From: Eulemur rufifrons | Lineage: Eukaryota; Chordata; Mammalia; Primates; Lemuridae | Reading direction: 5' to 3' | Assembly: GCF_041146395.1 (NCBI RefSeq) | Contig: NC_090989.1 | Span: 45,596,501-45,660,500 of the forward strand | Length of the DNA: 64,000 bases | In this document: one piece after another, positions 48,759-59,907 of the stretch | How the letters are laid out: each line of letters starts with the position of its first letter | How positions within the stretch are numbered: position 1 is the stretch's first letter | Notes under the pieces: model-generated | The model's input: only the letters and a program-made list of their open reading frames with translations | The model's database searches: none | What the model was told of the DNA's origin: nothing | Made by a program: the position numbers and the translations under genes

Positions 48759-49154
48759 ATGATCTCATTTTTTATTAGAAAAGCAAATACATACGTATAT
48801 ACATATGTGTATGTAAGTGAATGTGTGCATGTATGAATATATAAAGGACCAAATGGTACACACCAAATTGCTAACTGCGGTTACCCCCTGGAAAATGGTG
48901 GGAAGTGAGGAGGCTAGATGAATAGTACTTATACTTTTGATCTCCCTGCTTTCGAATTGATTTTTAAATGTCCAACAAACATGTATAACTATTGCAAATT
49001 TAAGAAAGCAATTTAAAAGCTTTTAGTGCACATTATAGGTGTCCATCAAGGTAGGTACAGGACTGCCTTAGAGAGAAGTGGAGACTACAACAATTAAGTG
49101 ATGTAAAATTATTAGAATACTTTACTGATATCAGTGTGCTAACCAGTAATATTT

Positions 49155-49335
49155 TATATGTCTCCCCCCACACACACACAAAGGGCTTTTGAGTCAGTGG
49201 CAGAGTGAAAATAGCACTGAACTTGAAGTCCAGAGAGCCAGATGGAGTTCCATTTTTGACATTAGCTGATCATGTGACCTTAGGTTCTTAACCACACTGG
49301 CATTTGCATTTTTATCTTTAAATATTTCTATAAAT
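49155..49335 (+). repeat. MIR SINE, sense, preceded by a short (CA)n
   Basis: 'gcactgaacttgaagtccag', 'gctgatcatgtgaccttagg' and 'catttgcatttttatcttt' are MIR-like. A C-run and five CA units lie at 49165-49181. Confidence 0.65.
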
Positions 49336-52000
49336 TTCAGATATGCTCTCTCTTTGTCTATGTTTATTCAGATCTGATCCATACATGTATGTTGTATTTC
49401 ACAACAAAATTTGACTAAGCCTAAAAATAGCCAACCATCACTCCTAAACAAAGACCATGACCCAGAGGCCCTCGGTCTGAGGTGTGTACCTGTGTCTGGC
49501 ATATCAATGTGATATGATCAGGTAGCCTGGTTCTTCCACTCTGCCTCTGCAAGGTGTTCATGGCACCTTCCACAATCTCTGTGGGAAGGACAACTCTCCC
49601 CCATAGACCCACACCCCAAAACAGAGTTGAACCCCACAAACTTGTGCAACTGCTCCAGAGCTTCTCTTTCGCCTTCATTCAATCAGAAGGTAATTATTAA
49701 GTGCCCACTATGAGCCAAGACTCTACCAAGCCCTAGGGATTTATTTATCAGCAAAATAAACAAGGTTTCTTGTTTAGTTCAAGGAGGTTAATCTCTTGAG
49801 TGAGACAGACAAGAAAACAAGCAATTACAAGACAGCATAAAATGTTTTGGTAAAAGAATTGCAGGGTTCTTGGGGAGCCCAGCTCTCTGAGTTAGGAGTC
49901 CCCACCTCAGACGTGGAGGTTTTCCAAAGGCTTCTCTTCACAGAATTGTGTCAATTCAGCTTTGAAATTCACAAGTTGGATAATTTTTTCCCCACTACCC
50001 ACTGGCTTTCTAAGAAGTCTTTTTTTTCAGTTGTGTCTATGGCTACTGGGGAGGAGCATGGCTCACGCAGGGAGTTACCAAGCCCACGTGGGTCAGTAGC
50101 TCAAAGAAGAGAAACGATGGTATCTCCAACTCAGATGCATTTCCACTTTTCACATGGTGCCATGTTTTCATTCTAGGTAGGTGAGTCCACTCTGCCAAAT
50201 CCAGATGTAAAAGAATTTCAGATATTTGATCACAAGTCCTACGAATAATGAGGAATTCTTATACGGAACAAATAAGTATTCGTCATCAGAGTCAACATCT
50301 ATCGGAGCCCACTACTCACTTTTACTAACCATGTACATCAAACACACCCCCTTTCAAGGTCCTCCAAGTCCATGTTTGTTAGTTTCTTCGGGCACAGCAC
50401 ATGCCAGGGTGACAGGGCTCACCTCCTTTTGCTGTTTGCTCCAGGTCCCCTCAGAATTCTTGTTTTCTGCTCATTTTGGCTGTAAACTTCAAGCAAGTAT
50501 CAGTTTAGGGAGTTTTTTTAAAAAAGAATTCTGGTCAAAGTGGTAGTGGCAGTGTTGTTTTGTCTCTTCACTGAAATAAGCTCTGTAAATTTACCAAATC
50601 CCAATGTAAGTTGATATCTCACTCTTTGACCTTTAAATCTTATTTCTCAACCATGTTTATTATAATTTTTCCCCTTTATTGACTTCTGAAATCATGAGAA
50701 ATCTAGAGGAAACAATAGTGGAAACAAGCGTGGTAAGAAAATGAGGAAGATGGTGAAATTTTATTCCCCCACAGAGGAGACAGATCCCTTATTGAAGCCA
50801 GATTTTGTTTTTAAGGAAGAATTTTTTTAATCTGGATTTTTTCTTAATTTCCCTATGCAGCTAAGAAAAATGATTATTGTAAATTGTTTTCTAATCCATG
50901 CCATTCTTGCTTAACTAAGCTAATAGTTCCATCAAATTGTGTCCTGCCTCGATTTTATAAACTCCTCTACCACAATTTGCTGCCCACAATGGAAGCTCCA
51001 TCACTATTCATTGTCCTGACTCCAATTCTCACACTTCTTTTTCCACTTCCCTCTGTGGAGACCTAGCTCCTCAAGTGTTTAGGGCTATGAGGAGGGAGAA
51101 GAAATGGGCTAGAATTTTTGTTTTTAATTTTACTTAATCTGCTATAGTTGAAGTGATTTCTTCCATTGACTGAAGCAACTTGTTGGGTAATACCAACTGG
51201 CTGTGAAATTTTCATGTGCAAGCCATCCAGCCCTGGTGCTGTCTTTCTCATGGGACATATGTGGGAGTCCTTTGGATAATGTTGGGGAGGGGATAAAGGG
51301 GAGGAATGCACCTCTCCACTGCACTCTTCCCTGAAGCAAAAACTTAACTTTCACCCTCCCTCAGACACCAGGATCTACTTGCAGCTTCTTGTTCTCTCTT
51401 GGGAATTTCAGGCCAGCTACCTTCTCTGAAGTCCACCTGACTCCCAAGAAAGCCACACACCCTCAACACCTCCAAAAGTAGGGATGTGAGCTTCCCCATG
51501 CTCCTTCTTTCTCCCCAGCACTGCATTTCTCAGACTGGAAGGCCAGAGAGCAGGTGCCAGTCTCCCCTTCCTGTAGACATTCTCGACTTTCGTAAGAGAG
51601 TTCCTTGGAGTCCCCCCACCTCCTGCCCCCAGCCTTTCACTTGCCTTTGTGGAGTGGAGAGAATTCACCATCTCCCTCCCCTCACAGAAAGCATCTCACT
51701 GTGATCACTGACTTCTCTACAGGCAGATGTTCTCAGTCTCCAACTTTCCACCATCTTTGTGTCCTTTCTCAGATAAATGTCGAGAGGAGGGAAAGCATTG
51801 TGTTTCATTGCCACAGGGCTGGTTCTTCTGGGGCCTCTTAGTAAGTCTTTGTTGGGGTGTGAGGAGTGTAGCAATTGATGAATCTTTTTAGACTTACCAC
51901 CTTTCTATTTTCAACTGGGACCCTACTCACCAATTTCAGTGCAACGAGAAAAGTCCCATCAATATCCTGTCATTTATGCTACATAAAATATTGCCTTTTT
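49336..52000. other. Unassigned DNA with one old repeat fragment
   Basis: 49690-49840 is a copy of the unnamed ancient repeat ('taagtgcccactatgagcca', 'gagacagacaagaaaacaag'). The remainder, including several overlapping frames of 60-109 codons on both strands, shows no recognisable protein or repeat. Confidence 0.4.
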
Positions 52001-52125
52001 GCAGGGCACAGCGGTACATACCTCTTATTGCAGCTACTTGGGAGACTGAGGCAAGAGGATTGCTTGAGCCTAGGAGTTCAAGACCAGCCTGGGCAACATA
52101 GCAAGACCCTGTCTCAAAAAGAATC
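52001..52125 (+). mobile_element. Free left Alu monomer (FLAM/FAM-like)
   Basis: A single 7SL-derived arm ('gggcacagcggtacatacct', 'ctacttgggagactgaggca', 'ccagcctgggcaacatagca') ends in CTCAAAAAGAATC with no second arm. TTGCCTTTT occurs at 51991-51999 and 52126-52134 and is a convincing 9 bp target-site duplication. The element is therefore a true monomer rather than a broken Alu. Confidence 0.82.
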
Positions 52126-52134
52126 TTGCCTTTT

Positions 52135-53189
52135 ATCTTCACATCTCTCTCAGGAGCTAGTACAGTGCCTTGTTCTGTAAGTAGTGATGGAGACTCAATA
52201 AATACTTGTGGAATTAATTCTTGATATAGGATTAGGTATTTTAGATGTTGATCAGAAATTCTAGACTTCAAACTGAAATCTGCTGGAAGAAACTTGTGGA
52301 TATCATGACCTGAATCCTAATGAAATTACAGAGACTTCAGACCACTGTGGGAATTTCTAAACTCCACCCTGAACCTTCTTGAGGTTCAGGGCTGGATGGT
52401 TCCCCAAATGCTCCAATAATCATAAAATCTCTCATGTGAGGAAACAATGGGGACAATATTTTAAAAATTAAATCTATGCTTGGGGAAATTAAAAATCAAA
52501 ACATTTATTAATGAGGGTCTTTTATTTCAGCTTGCTACAAGCTCCTCGAGCTTCAAAATGTCTCATTACTTGCTGGAATCTAATGCCATCAGAATCCCAA
52601 AATGGAAACATTTTGCCACAATTCACAAATGTTTAATAATCCTCCTTCTTGAGATTTGATTCATATTGTGGGCCATGTTACTAGATTGTCTTTCTGCCAC
52701 ACTCAGATAAAGTGGGATGGTCTGTGTTATTTCACTTTCACATTAGCAGTTTCACCAACTTTTTTGGATTCTCTTTGAACACATTAGATACATATCTCTC
52801 TGCAATATACACTCAGGGAACAGGAGTTTAGATTACTGTGGAAAGCTAATGAGTGGGGAGGGGGATTACTCTAATTTTGTTGTTTCAACTTTCCATTGAA
52901 ATCTGTCTCACATTCTTACACAAACAAATTTCCTCTCTGTCCTTTCTTTGCTCCCTCAACAATAAAGGACAACATCTACTTTTCTTAAACAAATACTATA
53001 GGAATTAAATAGAAGAATATTTGTATAACAAAGTTTTATGTCGATGGAAGACATTCCCTTTGCTCCATCATAAATTCTCTAAACACATGCCCTTGGCAAG
53101 CCTCAACCTATAGTGTCTTCATTTTCCTTATCTGTTAATACAGGACCAGGCTAATTTATTGTCCATTTACTAATTATTCTGCAGCAGAT
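52135..53189. other. Unassigned DNA
   Basis: I see no gene, RNA or named repeat. Confidence 0.4.
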
Positions 53190-53395
53190 TCTGTGGAGAC
53201 CATTTATCATATGTTGTTTTATATTCATGATATTGGTATATGAGAGGAATCACAATCTCCATTTTGTAGATGAAGAAACATATTCAGGAAGGTTAAGTAA
53301 CTTGCACAGCACATGCCTTAACTAGTCAATGATAGAACCTGAATTCAAATCCTCATATATTAATATTTAGTTCCAAAGCCCTAGTTCTTAACTGC
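53190..53395 (-). repeat. MIR SINE, antisense
   Basis: 'ccattttgtagatgaagaaa', 'ggaaggttaagtaacttgca' and 'gatagaacctgaattcaaat' follow the reversed MIR consensus. Confidence 0.82.
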
Positions 53396-55009
53396 TACAA
53401 TTTGCTATCACCCTACATGAGCTCTGAGCTTACAAAAACTATTCCTTTGGGTTCCATGTTCTGGGAAATGGAACTATTTTATTTTATTGCAAGAGGCATG
53501 CTTGGGAAATTATTATTCATGGTTTTATGCATAATAAAAAACAGTATACCTTAAATTTTTTATAGCTACTTTGGTGTTGTGAATAATGAAGATAAGAAAT
53601 GTCAGGAAGATTCATCTTCTCTGAACTTTTCATTCAAAAATACTCTACCTAAACAAATGTTTTTTTTCTTCTTTTAAAAATTCCTGGAGATATACATTAC
53701 GCAGCCTTCCTCAGAAGACCATCTATTGCTTACTTTGGGAGGAAGAATTTTTCTGTCTGATGTGGCTCCCTTCTATTCTTAATTATTGTCCATATTTTAG
53801 AGTGAATGTGATCATTGTTTCCTATCCCTTTTTTATGATGGGATATAATAGGGCAAGACATGCTTAAGGGGAGATACAAAAATATTATATTGAGACACCA
53901 CAAGGAATGTTAATTCCTTTTTGCAATTAATGTTTCAGGGGTTGTCTGTTCACACAGATTAAAAATAGAAGAAATGAAATGTCCATAGATGGACAGATGA
54001 GGAGCTCAAGTCTTACATAAAAGAAAAAAATAGTGTACTTCCTCATCTACTCTTCTTTTAAATAACAGTCAGTATCATCTGTGCCTGGGTTTTTTTTCTC
54101 TTGGAGAAATAACATACAAGGAAGAGGGTGGAGAGGAAGGAAAGGTAGCTCCAACTGGTAGATATAGTGATTTCATCAAGAATTATCTAATATGCTTATT
54201 AAGAATTATCGTCTCCATATGTGCTGGCCCAGAATGTGAAAAATGTCTTCACAATCAGTCTTTGTGGTAGTTAATCATGATTTTCCTATCAGCTAAACAC
54301 TCGGTGAAAGGGGAAGAAACATTTGAAAAGATAATATACCAAATTAAAAAAATAGAAATGAATGAGAATTTGTAGACCTCTTTTTTTTTTTTTTTTTCAT
54401 TTTGGCAAAGCTATTATAAATAGCATTTTTAAAAACTGTCTGGCTAAAACAAAACAAATGTTTCCTGTCAGTATGGAAAAAGAAATTCCTATCTAAAATT
54501 GTGTTATCTGGTTTTTTAGTCCACTTAATTAAGAAAGCTGTTAAATGTCATGCTACATGTCGTCAAATGCCCTTTTAAGACTGATTTCAATTTTTCATAA
54601 GTTTATTCCAACTTTTGTGTTCTCACTATTTAATCCTTTAGGGATTTCTTTTAAGTAGAGTCATCATTTTTAAAAGTCAAACATATACTACTCTTGCCAT
54701 AACGACTTTTTGCACAGCAGACTTAAAAAGATATGAAATTTAAAAAGAATATCAAAATGTATTAAAGATCAAGTCATTTACTAAAAAATAACACAGTCTC
54801 ACATATATCATTAATACTTGCTTTTAAGGAGAAAAACTGAGATATGGAAACTGATTGAGCTGAGTTGAGCTATATTAAGCCTAACCCTCTAATTTTTCAT
54901 ATTTAAAAAACCCCTGAGACTCAGAACTTGAATGAAATGAAGGTCATAAAGTTGGTGATAGCTGATTTCCTTTCTACAAATCCAGTGAACTTGTTTTACT
55001 ACCATACTG
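53396..55009. other. Unassigned AT-rich DNA
   Basis: Contains a T-run at 54381-54398 and no gene-like signal. Confidence 0.4.
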
Positions 55010-55160
55010 TTCAAAAAACATTTATTAAGCAGCTACTATATGCCAGGCACAGTGTTAGCTTCTGGTGATACAGTGGTGAATCAAACAGGGTACCAGGTCT
55101 GAAGAAGTTATAATCCAAGGGAGAGTAAAATAAAAACTTTCTGTGTAACAAATGAGTTAC
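55010..55160 (+). repeat. Ancient dispersed repeat fragment (family not assigned)
   Basis: 'gcagctactatatgccaggc', 'acagtgttagcttctggtga' and 'tacagtggtgaatcaaacag' are the start of the old repeat seen at 17460. Material resembling its later part (ctggagcagg-like phrases, 'aggtcattccagacaggagc') lies at about 55905-56105, so it may be one element with later insertions in the middle. Confidence 0.55.
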
Positions 55161-55169
55161 AAACACATT

Positions 55170-55426
55170 TACTATCTAGCAGCTTTAGCGAGTCAGGATT
55201 GGGTGTGACTTAGCTGGGTCCCCTGCTTCAGAGTCTCTCACAAGGCTGCAGTCCAAGGTATCAGCCAAGGCTGAAGTCTCATCTGAAAGTTCAACTGGAG
55301 AAGGATTCACTTTCAAGCACACATGGTTGTTGGCAGCATTCAGTTCCTTGTGGCCTGTCAGACTGTGGTCCTCATTCCTTGCTGTCTGAAGGCCACCCTG
55401 AATTCCTTCCCACATGGGCCTCCCTG
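55170..55426 (-). repeat. Mammalian repeat-derived DNA (class not assigned)
   Basis: 'gctgggtcccctgcttcaga', 'gtctctcacaaggctgcagt' and 'catggttgttggcagcattc' followed by 'cagttccttgtggcctgtca' and 'cccacatgggcctccctggc' form a familiar repeated wording of mammalian genomes. It continues past the Alu ('gcaagagagagactcttcca'). The 83-codon reverse frame here is repeat-derived, not a gene. Confidence 0.5.
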
Positions 55427-55441
55427 GCAGGGCCACTTTCT

Positions 55442-55783
55442 TTTTTCTTTTTTTTTTTTTTGAGACAGAGTCTCACTCTATTGCCCAGGCTAGAGTGAGT
55501 GCCGTGGCGTCAGCCTAGCTCACAGCAACCTCAAACTCCTGAGCTCAAGGGATCCTCCTGTCTCAGCCTCCCGAGTAGCTGGGACTACAGGCATGCACCA
55601 CCATGCCCGGCTAATTTTTTCTATATATATTTTTAGCTGTCCATATAATTTCTTTCTATTTTTTTAGTAGAGATGGGGTCACACTCTTGCTCAGGCTGGT
55701 CTCGAACTCCTGAGCTCAAACGATCCGCCCACCTCGGCCTCCCAGAGTGCTAGGATTACAGGCGTGAGCCACCGCGCCCGGCC
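55442..55783 (-). mobile_element. Alu SINE (lemur-type, recent), antisense
   Basis: T-rich tail, a full right arm ('ccgtggcgtcagcctagctc'), and an enlarged linker containing 'ctatatatatttttagctgt' and 'ccatataatttctttctatt' before 'agtagagatggggtcacact'. It ends with 'gagccaccgcgcccggcc'. The roughly 340 bp length exceeds a standard Alu because of this linker. It is flanked by GCAGGGCCACTTTCT (55427-55441) and GCAGGGGCACTTTCT (55785-55799), a 15 bp duplication with one mismatch. The CpGs at its head are intact (accgcgcccggcc), another sign of youth. Confidence 0.95.
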
Positions 55784-55989
55784 AGCAGGGGCACTTTCTG
55801 AATCAAAGCAAGCAAGTCAAAAAGGCAAGAGAGAGACTCTTCCAACCAGATGGAGTCAGGGACAATTAGTGGCTATTTTAGAGTTTATCTGCCACAGAAT
55901 TTTATAGTAAAACATGATAAATACTGTGAAAGAGAAAAGCACAGGGGCAGCGGGAGCACAGGATAGAGGCTTTAAACCAGACTAAGGAA

Positions 55990-56000
55990 GGGGGGGGGGG
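55990..56000. repeat. G11 homopolymer
   Basis: Eleven consecutive G residues, the longest G-run in the window. Confidence 0.95.
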
Positions 56001-56105
56001 CTGCCGTTTGAATTGAATTTTAAAGGACAGAAAGTTATCAGATCAATGAAGAAGGAAAGGTCATTCCAGACAGGAGCAGGGTCTGTAAATGTATAAAAGC
56101 ATTAA

Positions 56106-56654
56106 GAAGGCATTATTTTTAATGTCTATAGTTAAGTTGGAATGATACAATATTAGATAATTGAGAAGAATGGTGTTTTCTTAAAATCAGCAAATTTTAG
56201 AGTTGAAGACTCTAGAAGGAGAAACTAAGGCTCAGAGACAGTAAGCCTAGCTCATGATAGATATTCAGTAAATGATGATGAATGAATGAATGAAATGCCT
56301 TTGTAGCACTAGAAATGAAATTCCACTTCCGTATCAGACACAACCACCATATAAGTAAACCTCTATCTTTTTAAGAAAGAAAGGAGAGATAAAATTACAG
56401 GTATTAAGAGATAGAGGGAAGATACGTTTTATAGGGAAAAGAGTTCTAAAGACAACCTGAACCTGATGGAAAATAAAGAGGAAGTTTAGATTTTAATTGT
56501 AATATCTAATTGCTATGGTGGATCCCTGCTCTTTGAGAGGAAAAATGCTTTACAGACATATAGCGTAATAATAAAATTTTTACAGCTAGTTCTCTCACTT
56601 CATTCCAAGGGGGAAAAAAAAGGTTCTCTAGAGGCATTCTTTGTTGTCTTTGGT
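56106..56654. other. Unassigned DNA
   Basis: Includes an (ATGA)n stretch at about 56273-56294. No gene is seen. Confidence 0.4.
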
Positions 56655-56788
56655 TTGGTTTTTATTTATTTATTTATTCATTTTAGAGACAGGTTCTCTC
56701 TCTGTTGCCCATGCTGGTATTGAACTATTGAGACCAAGTGATCCTCCTACCTCACAAGTTACAGGAATGAATCACCAGAGCTGCCTTT
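56655..56788 (-). mobile_element. Diverged Alu/FLAM monomer, antisense
   Basis: A (TTTA)n tail (56665-56682) is followed by 'tagagacaggttctctctct', 'gttgcccatgctggtattga' and 'gtgatcctcctacctcacaa'. That is one 7SL-type arm in reverse, with no second arm. Confidence 0.75.
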
Positions 56789-56831
56789 TGAGCTCATCAA
56801 AATTCTGCACAATTTATTACTCAAAAATATA

Positions 56832-57272
56832 TGCATCTATTGAGAGGATCGTATGGTCTCTGTTTTTGCTTCTATTTATGTGGTGAATTACATTTATAGA
56901 TTTGCTTAAGTTGAACCATCCCTGCATCTCTGGGATGAAGCCCACTTGGTCGTGATGCATTATTTTTTTGATAAGCACCTGAATTCGGTTTGCTAGGATT
57001 TTGTTGAGAATTTTTGCATCTATATTCATAAGGGACATTGGTCTGTAGTTTTCTTTTTTTGTTGCAGCCACTCCTAACATTCATCAGGTGTCGGGCAGAT
57101 GGGAGCAGGGAGAAGGGGGTGGGTATATACATACCTAATGGGTGCGGTGTGCACTGTCTGGGAGATGGGCACCTTAGAAGCTCTGACTAGGGTGGGGCAA
57201 AGGCAATATACGTAACCTAAACATTTGCACCCCCATAATATGCTGAAATAAAACATATATATATATATATAT
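56832..57272 (+). mobile_element. LINE-1 (lemur-type), twin-primed: inverted ORF2 piece joined to a sense 3' UTR
   Basis: 56832-57066 is ORF2 RT-domain sequence in reverse (minus-strand frame with '[20 protein letters not shown]'). From about 57068 the sequence switches to a sense L1 3' UTR ('taacattcatcaggtgtcgg', 'gggtgcggtgtgcactgtct', 'gtaacctaaacatttgcacc') ending in an (AT)n tail. The two parts are normally more than 2 kb apart in L1 and in the same direction, so this is an inversion/deletion of the twin-priming type. The candidate target duplication ATATATGCA (56827-56835 and 57273-57281) is weakened by the AT-rich tail. Confidence 0.85.
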
Positions 57273-57285
57273 ATATATGCAATAA

Positions 57286-57504
57286 GCCTGAGCCACATAG
57301 CAAGACCTCATCGCTACAAAAAATAGAAAAATTAGCCAGGTATGGTGGCTTATACCTGTAGCTCTAGCTACTCTAGAGGCTCAGGCAGGAGGATTGCATG
57401 AGCCCAGGAGTTTGAGATTGCATTGAGCTATGAATATGCCACTGCACTCTAACCCAGGCAACAGAGCGAGACCCTGTCTCAAAATATATATACATATATA
57501 TGTA
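57286..57504 (+). mobile_element. Alu SINE, sense, 5'-truncated, abutting the L1 tail
   Basis: Starts mid left arm (gcctgagccacatagcaaga) and includes the linker and right arm ('tgagctatgaatatgccact', strepsirrhine-like). It ends in an AT-rich tail (caaaatatatatacatatat). ATATATGCAATAA occurs just before (57273-57285) and just after it (about 57506-57518) and is a good target-site duplication, placing the Alu inside the L1's own 3' flank. Confidence 0.9.
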
Positions 57505-57748
57505 TATATATGCAATAAATAATTTCTAGGACCCAAGGGAAGAGATAGTTTATATTTCACATACCTATATTTGACTTAGCATTTTTGCCATGGTGTGAAG
57601 TAGATACATATTTTTATATTTCAGCTACAGAGCTTATTTTGCAAATGAGGTACAAATGAGGTATATCGCTCTGACACTAGCAGTAATTAGCAAAAAGACA
57701 TATTTTTAAGTAAGAGCCATTATGAGAAGTTTTTTGAACCAAAAATGA

Positions 57749-58480
<732 letters not shown>

Positions 58481-58560
58481 CCCCTTTTCATTCCTCTTGG
58501 GATGTTGTATTGTTTGCTGTCTTTCCTTCCCTAGTTTTGGCACATCCGATCTCATTTGGA

Positions 58561-58564
58561 GCGT

Positions 58565-58610
<46 letters not shown>
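58561..58610. repeat. Compound (GT)n(GA)n microsatellite
   Basis: About 13 GT units run directly into about 11 GA units. Confidence 0.97.
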
Positions 58611-58613
<3 letters not shown>

Positions 58614-58943
58614 TGTGTAGAAGGGAAATTATTTAAAAGTTTGATTCCTCTCTGCCAATTCTCTACAAAACTGTAACAGAACCAAAATCCTCAAAGAAAA
58701 CATTTTTAAAAGAATATAGAGCATGAACTAGTGGGAAAGAATAGGAAAAGGAATAAAATTATAAAAAGAAATAGGAAAAAATGAAGGTAATAATTAAGAT
58801 GTATGTGATTTCAAAACATTCTTGGAGAGGATTATAGAGAAGACAATTCTTCATATGCTGTAAGGCTCAGAAACATTTTTTAATATCTTTGATGAGAGTC
58901 TGTTCTAAGGTAGAAAACTTAAAGCCCTTGATATGGAAATCAG
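58611..58943. other. Unassigned A-rich DNA
   Basis: No gene or named repeat is seen. Confidence 0.4.
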
Positions 58944-59545
58944 TTTTTTAATTGACAAAATCATATATATTTATGCGGTACATCATAACATTTTGATATT
59001 GGCATATATTGTGAAATAACTAAATCAAGCTATTTACCATATGCATTGCCTCATATACTTACTTTTGCTTTTTGTGATGAGGACACTTAAAATCTACTAT
59101 CAGCAACATTCAAGTATATAATATATTGTTATTAACTGCGGTCACCATGGCGTATAATAGATCCCTTGTACCTGCTTCTCCTGTATAACTGAAATGTTGT
59201 GTCCTTTGACCTACATCACCCCAATCCACTCACCCCACAGCCTCTGGTAACCACAATTTTACTCTCTGTTTCTATGAGTTCAACTTCTTTACACACACGT
59301 GATAACGAGTGTTGGTGAGGACGTGGAGAAAAGGGAATTCTTGTACATTGTTGGTGTGCATGTAAATGAGTACAGCAATTATGGAAAACAGTAAGGAGGC
59401 TCTTTAAAAAATTAAACATAGAACTATCGTACAATCCAGTAATCCTACTACTGGGTAAATATTCAAAGAAAATGAAATCAGTATGTTGAGGAAATAGCTG
59501 TACTCCCATGTTCATTATAGCAAAACTCACAGTAGCCAAGATATA
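58944..59545 (-). mobile_element. LINE-1 (L1MA-type), twin-primed: antisense 3' UTR joined to an inverted ORF2 piece
   Basis: 58944-59290 is an L1MA-type 3' UTR in reverse ('acattttgatattggcatat', 'ttattaactgcggtcaccat', 'tttctatgagttcaacttct'). From about 59295 to 59545 the sequence reads ORF2 C-terminal DNA in the sense direction ('gtgttggtgaggacgtggag', 'tactgggtaaatattcaaag', 'catgttcattatagcaaaac'). The switch in direction at about 59291-59298 marks a twin-priming inversion in an older L1. Confidence 0.8.
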
Positions 59546-59905
59546 TACATCAAATTTTGAGGGAGGTAAATATTCAATTATCTAGAATATACCTAAACCT
59601 GCTACAGGGAAAAAAAAAAAAAAAAAACCAAACAGGAGTTTGGGATCTTTATTCAATTTGACTGTCTTCTATAGAACGCATTAACTGAATTATGCTGAGT
59701 TAACCACTTCAGAGTCTGAGAGCTTTTAAGGGACAGCAGATACAAGTAATCCAGAACAAGTGAAGGCCTGAAGGGCTCCACAGAGGCAAACACAAAACTA
59801 ATCCATAGGTGTCTCCACAGCTCAGAGCAGTAAAAATTAATTAACTTCCTTATTTTCAGAAGAACTATTGAAAAGAGAGGTAGAAAACCTATTCTCTATT
59901 TTAAT
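59546..59905. other. Unassigned DNA with an A-run
   Basis: An A-run of about 20 lies at 59609-59628, perhaps the tail of an unrecognised SINE-like insertion. Nothing else is seen. Confidence 0.4.
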
Positions 59906-59907
59906 AT

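Noticed and set aside
55185..55436. 83-codon reverse frame as a small protein gene
   Set aside because: The DNA wording is that of a common mammalian repeat, and the frame ends at an Alu insertion.
58561..58610. Microsatellite as a regulatory or structured element
   Set aside because: Ordinary compound dinucleotide repeat; no other signal nearby.
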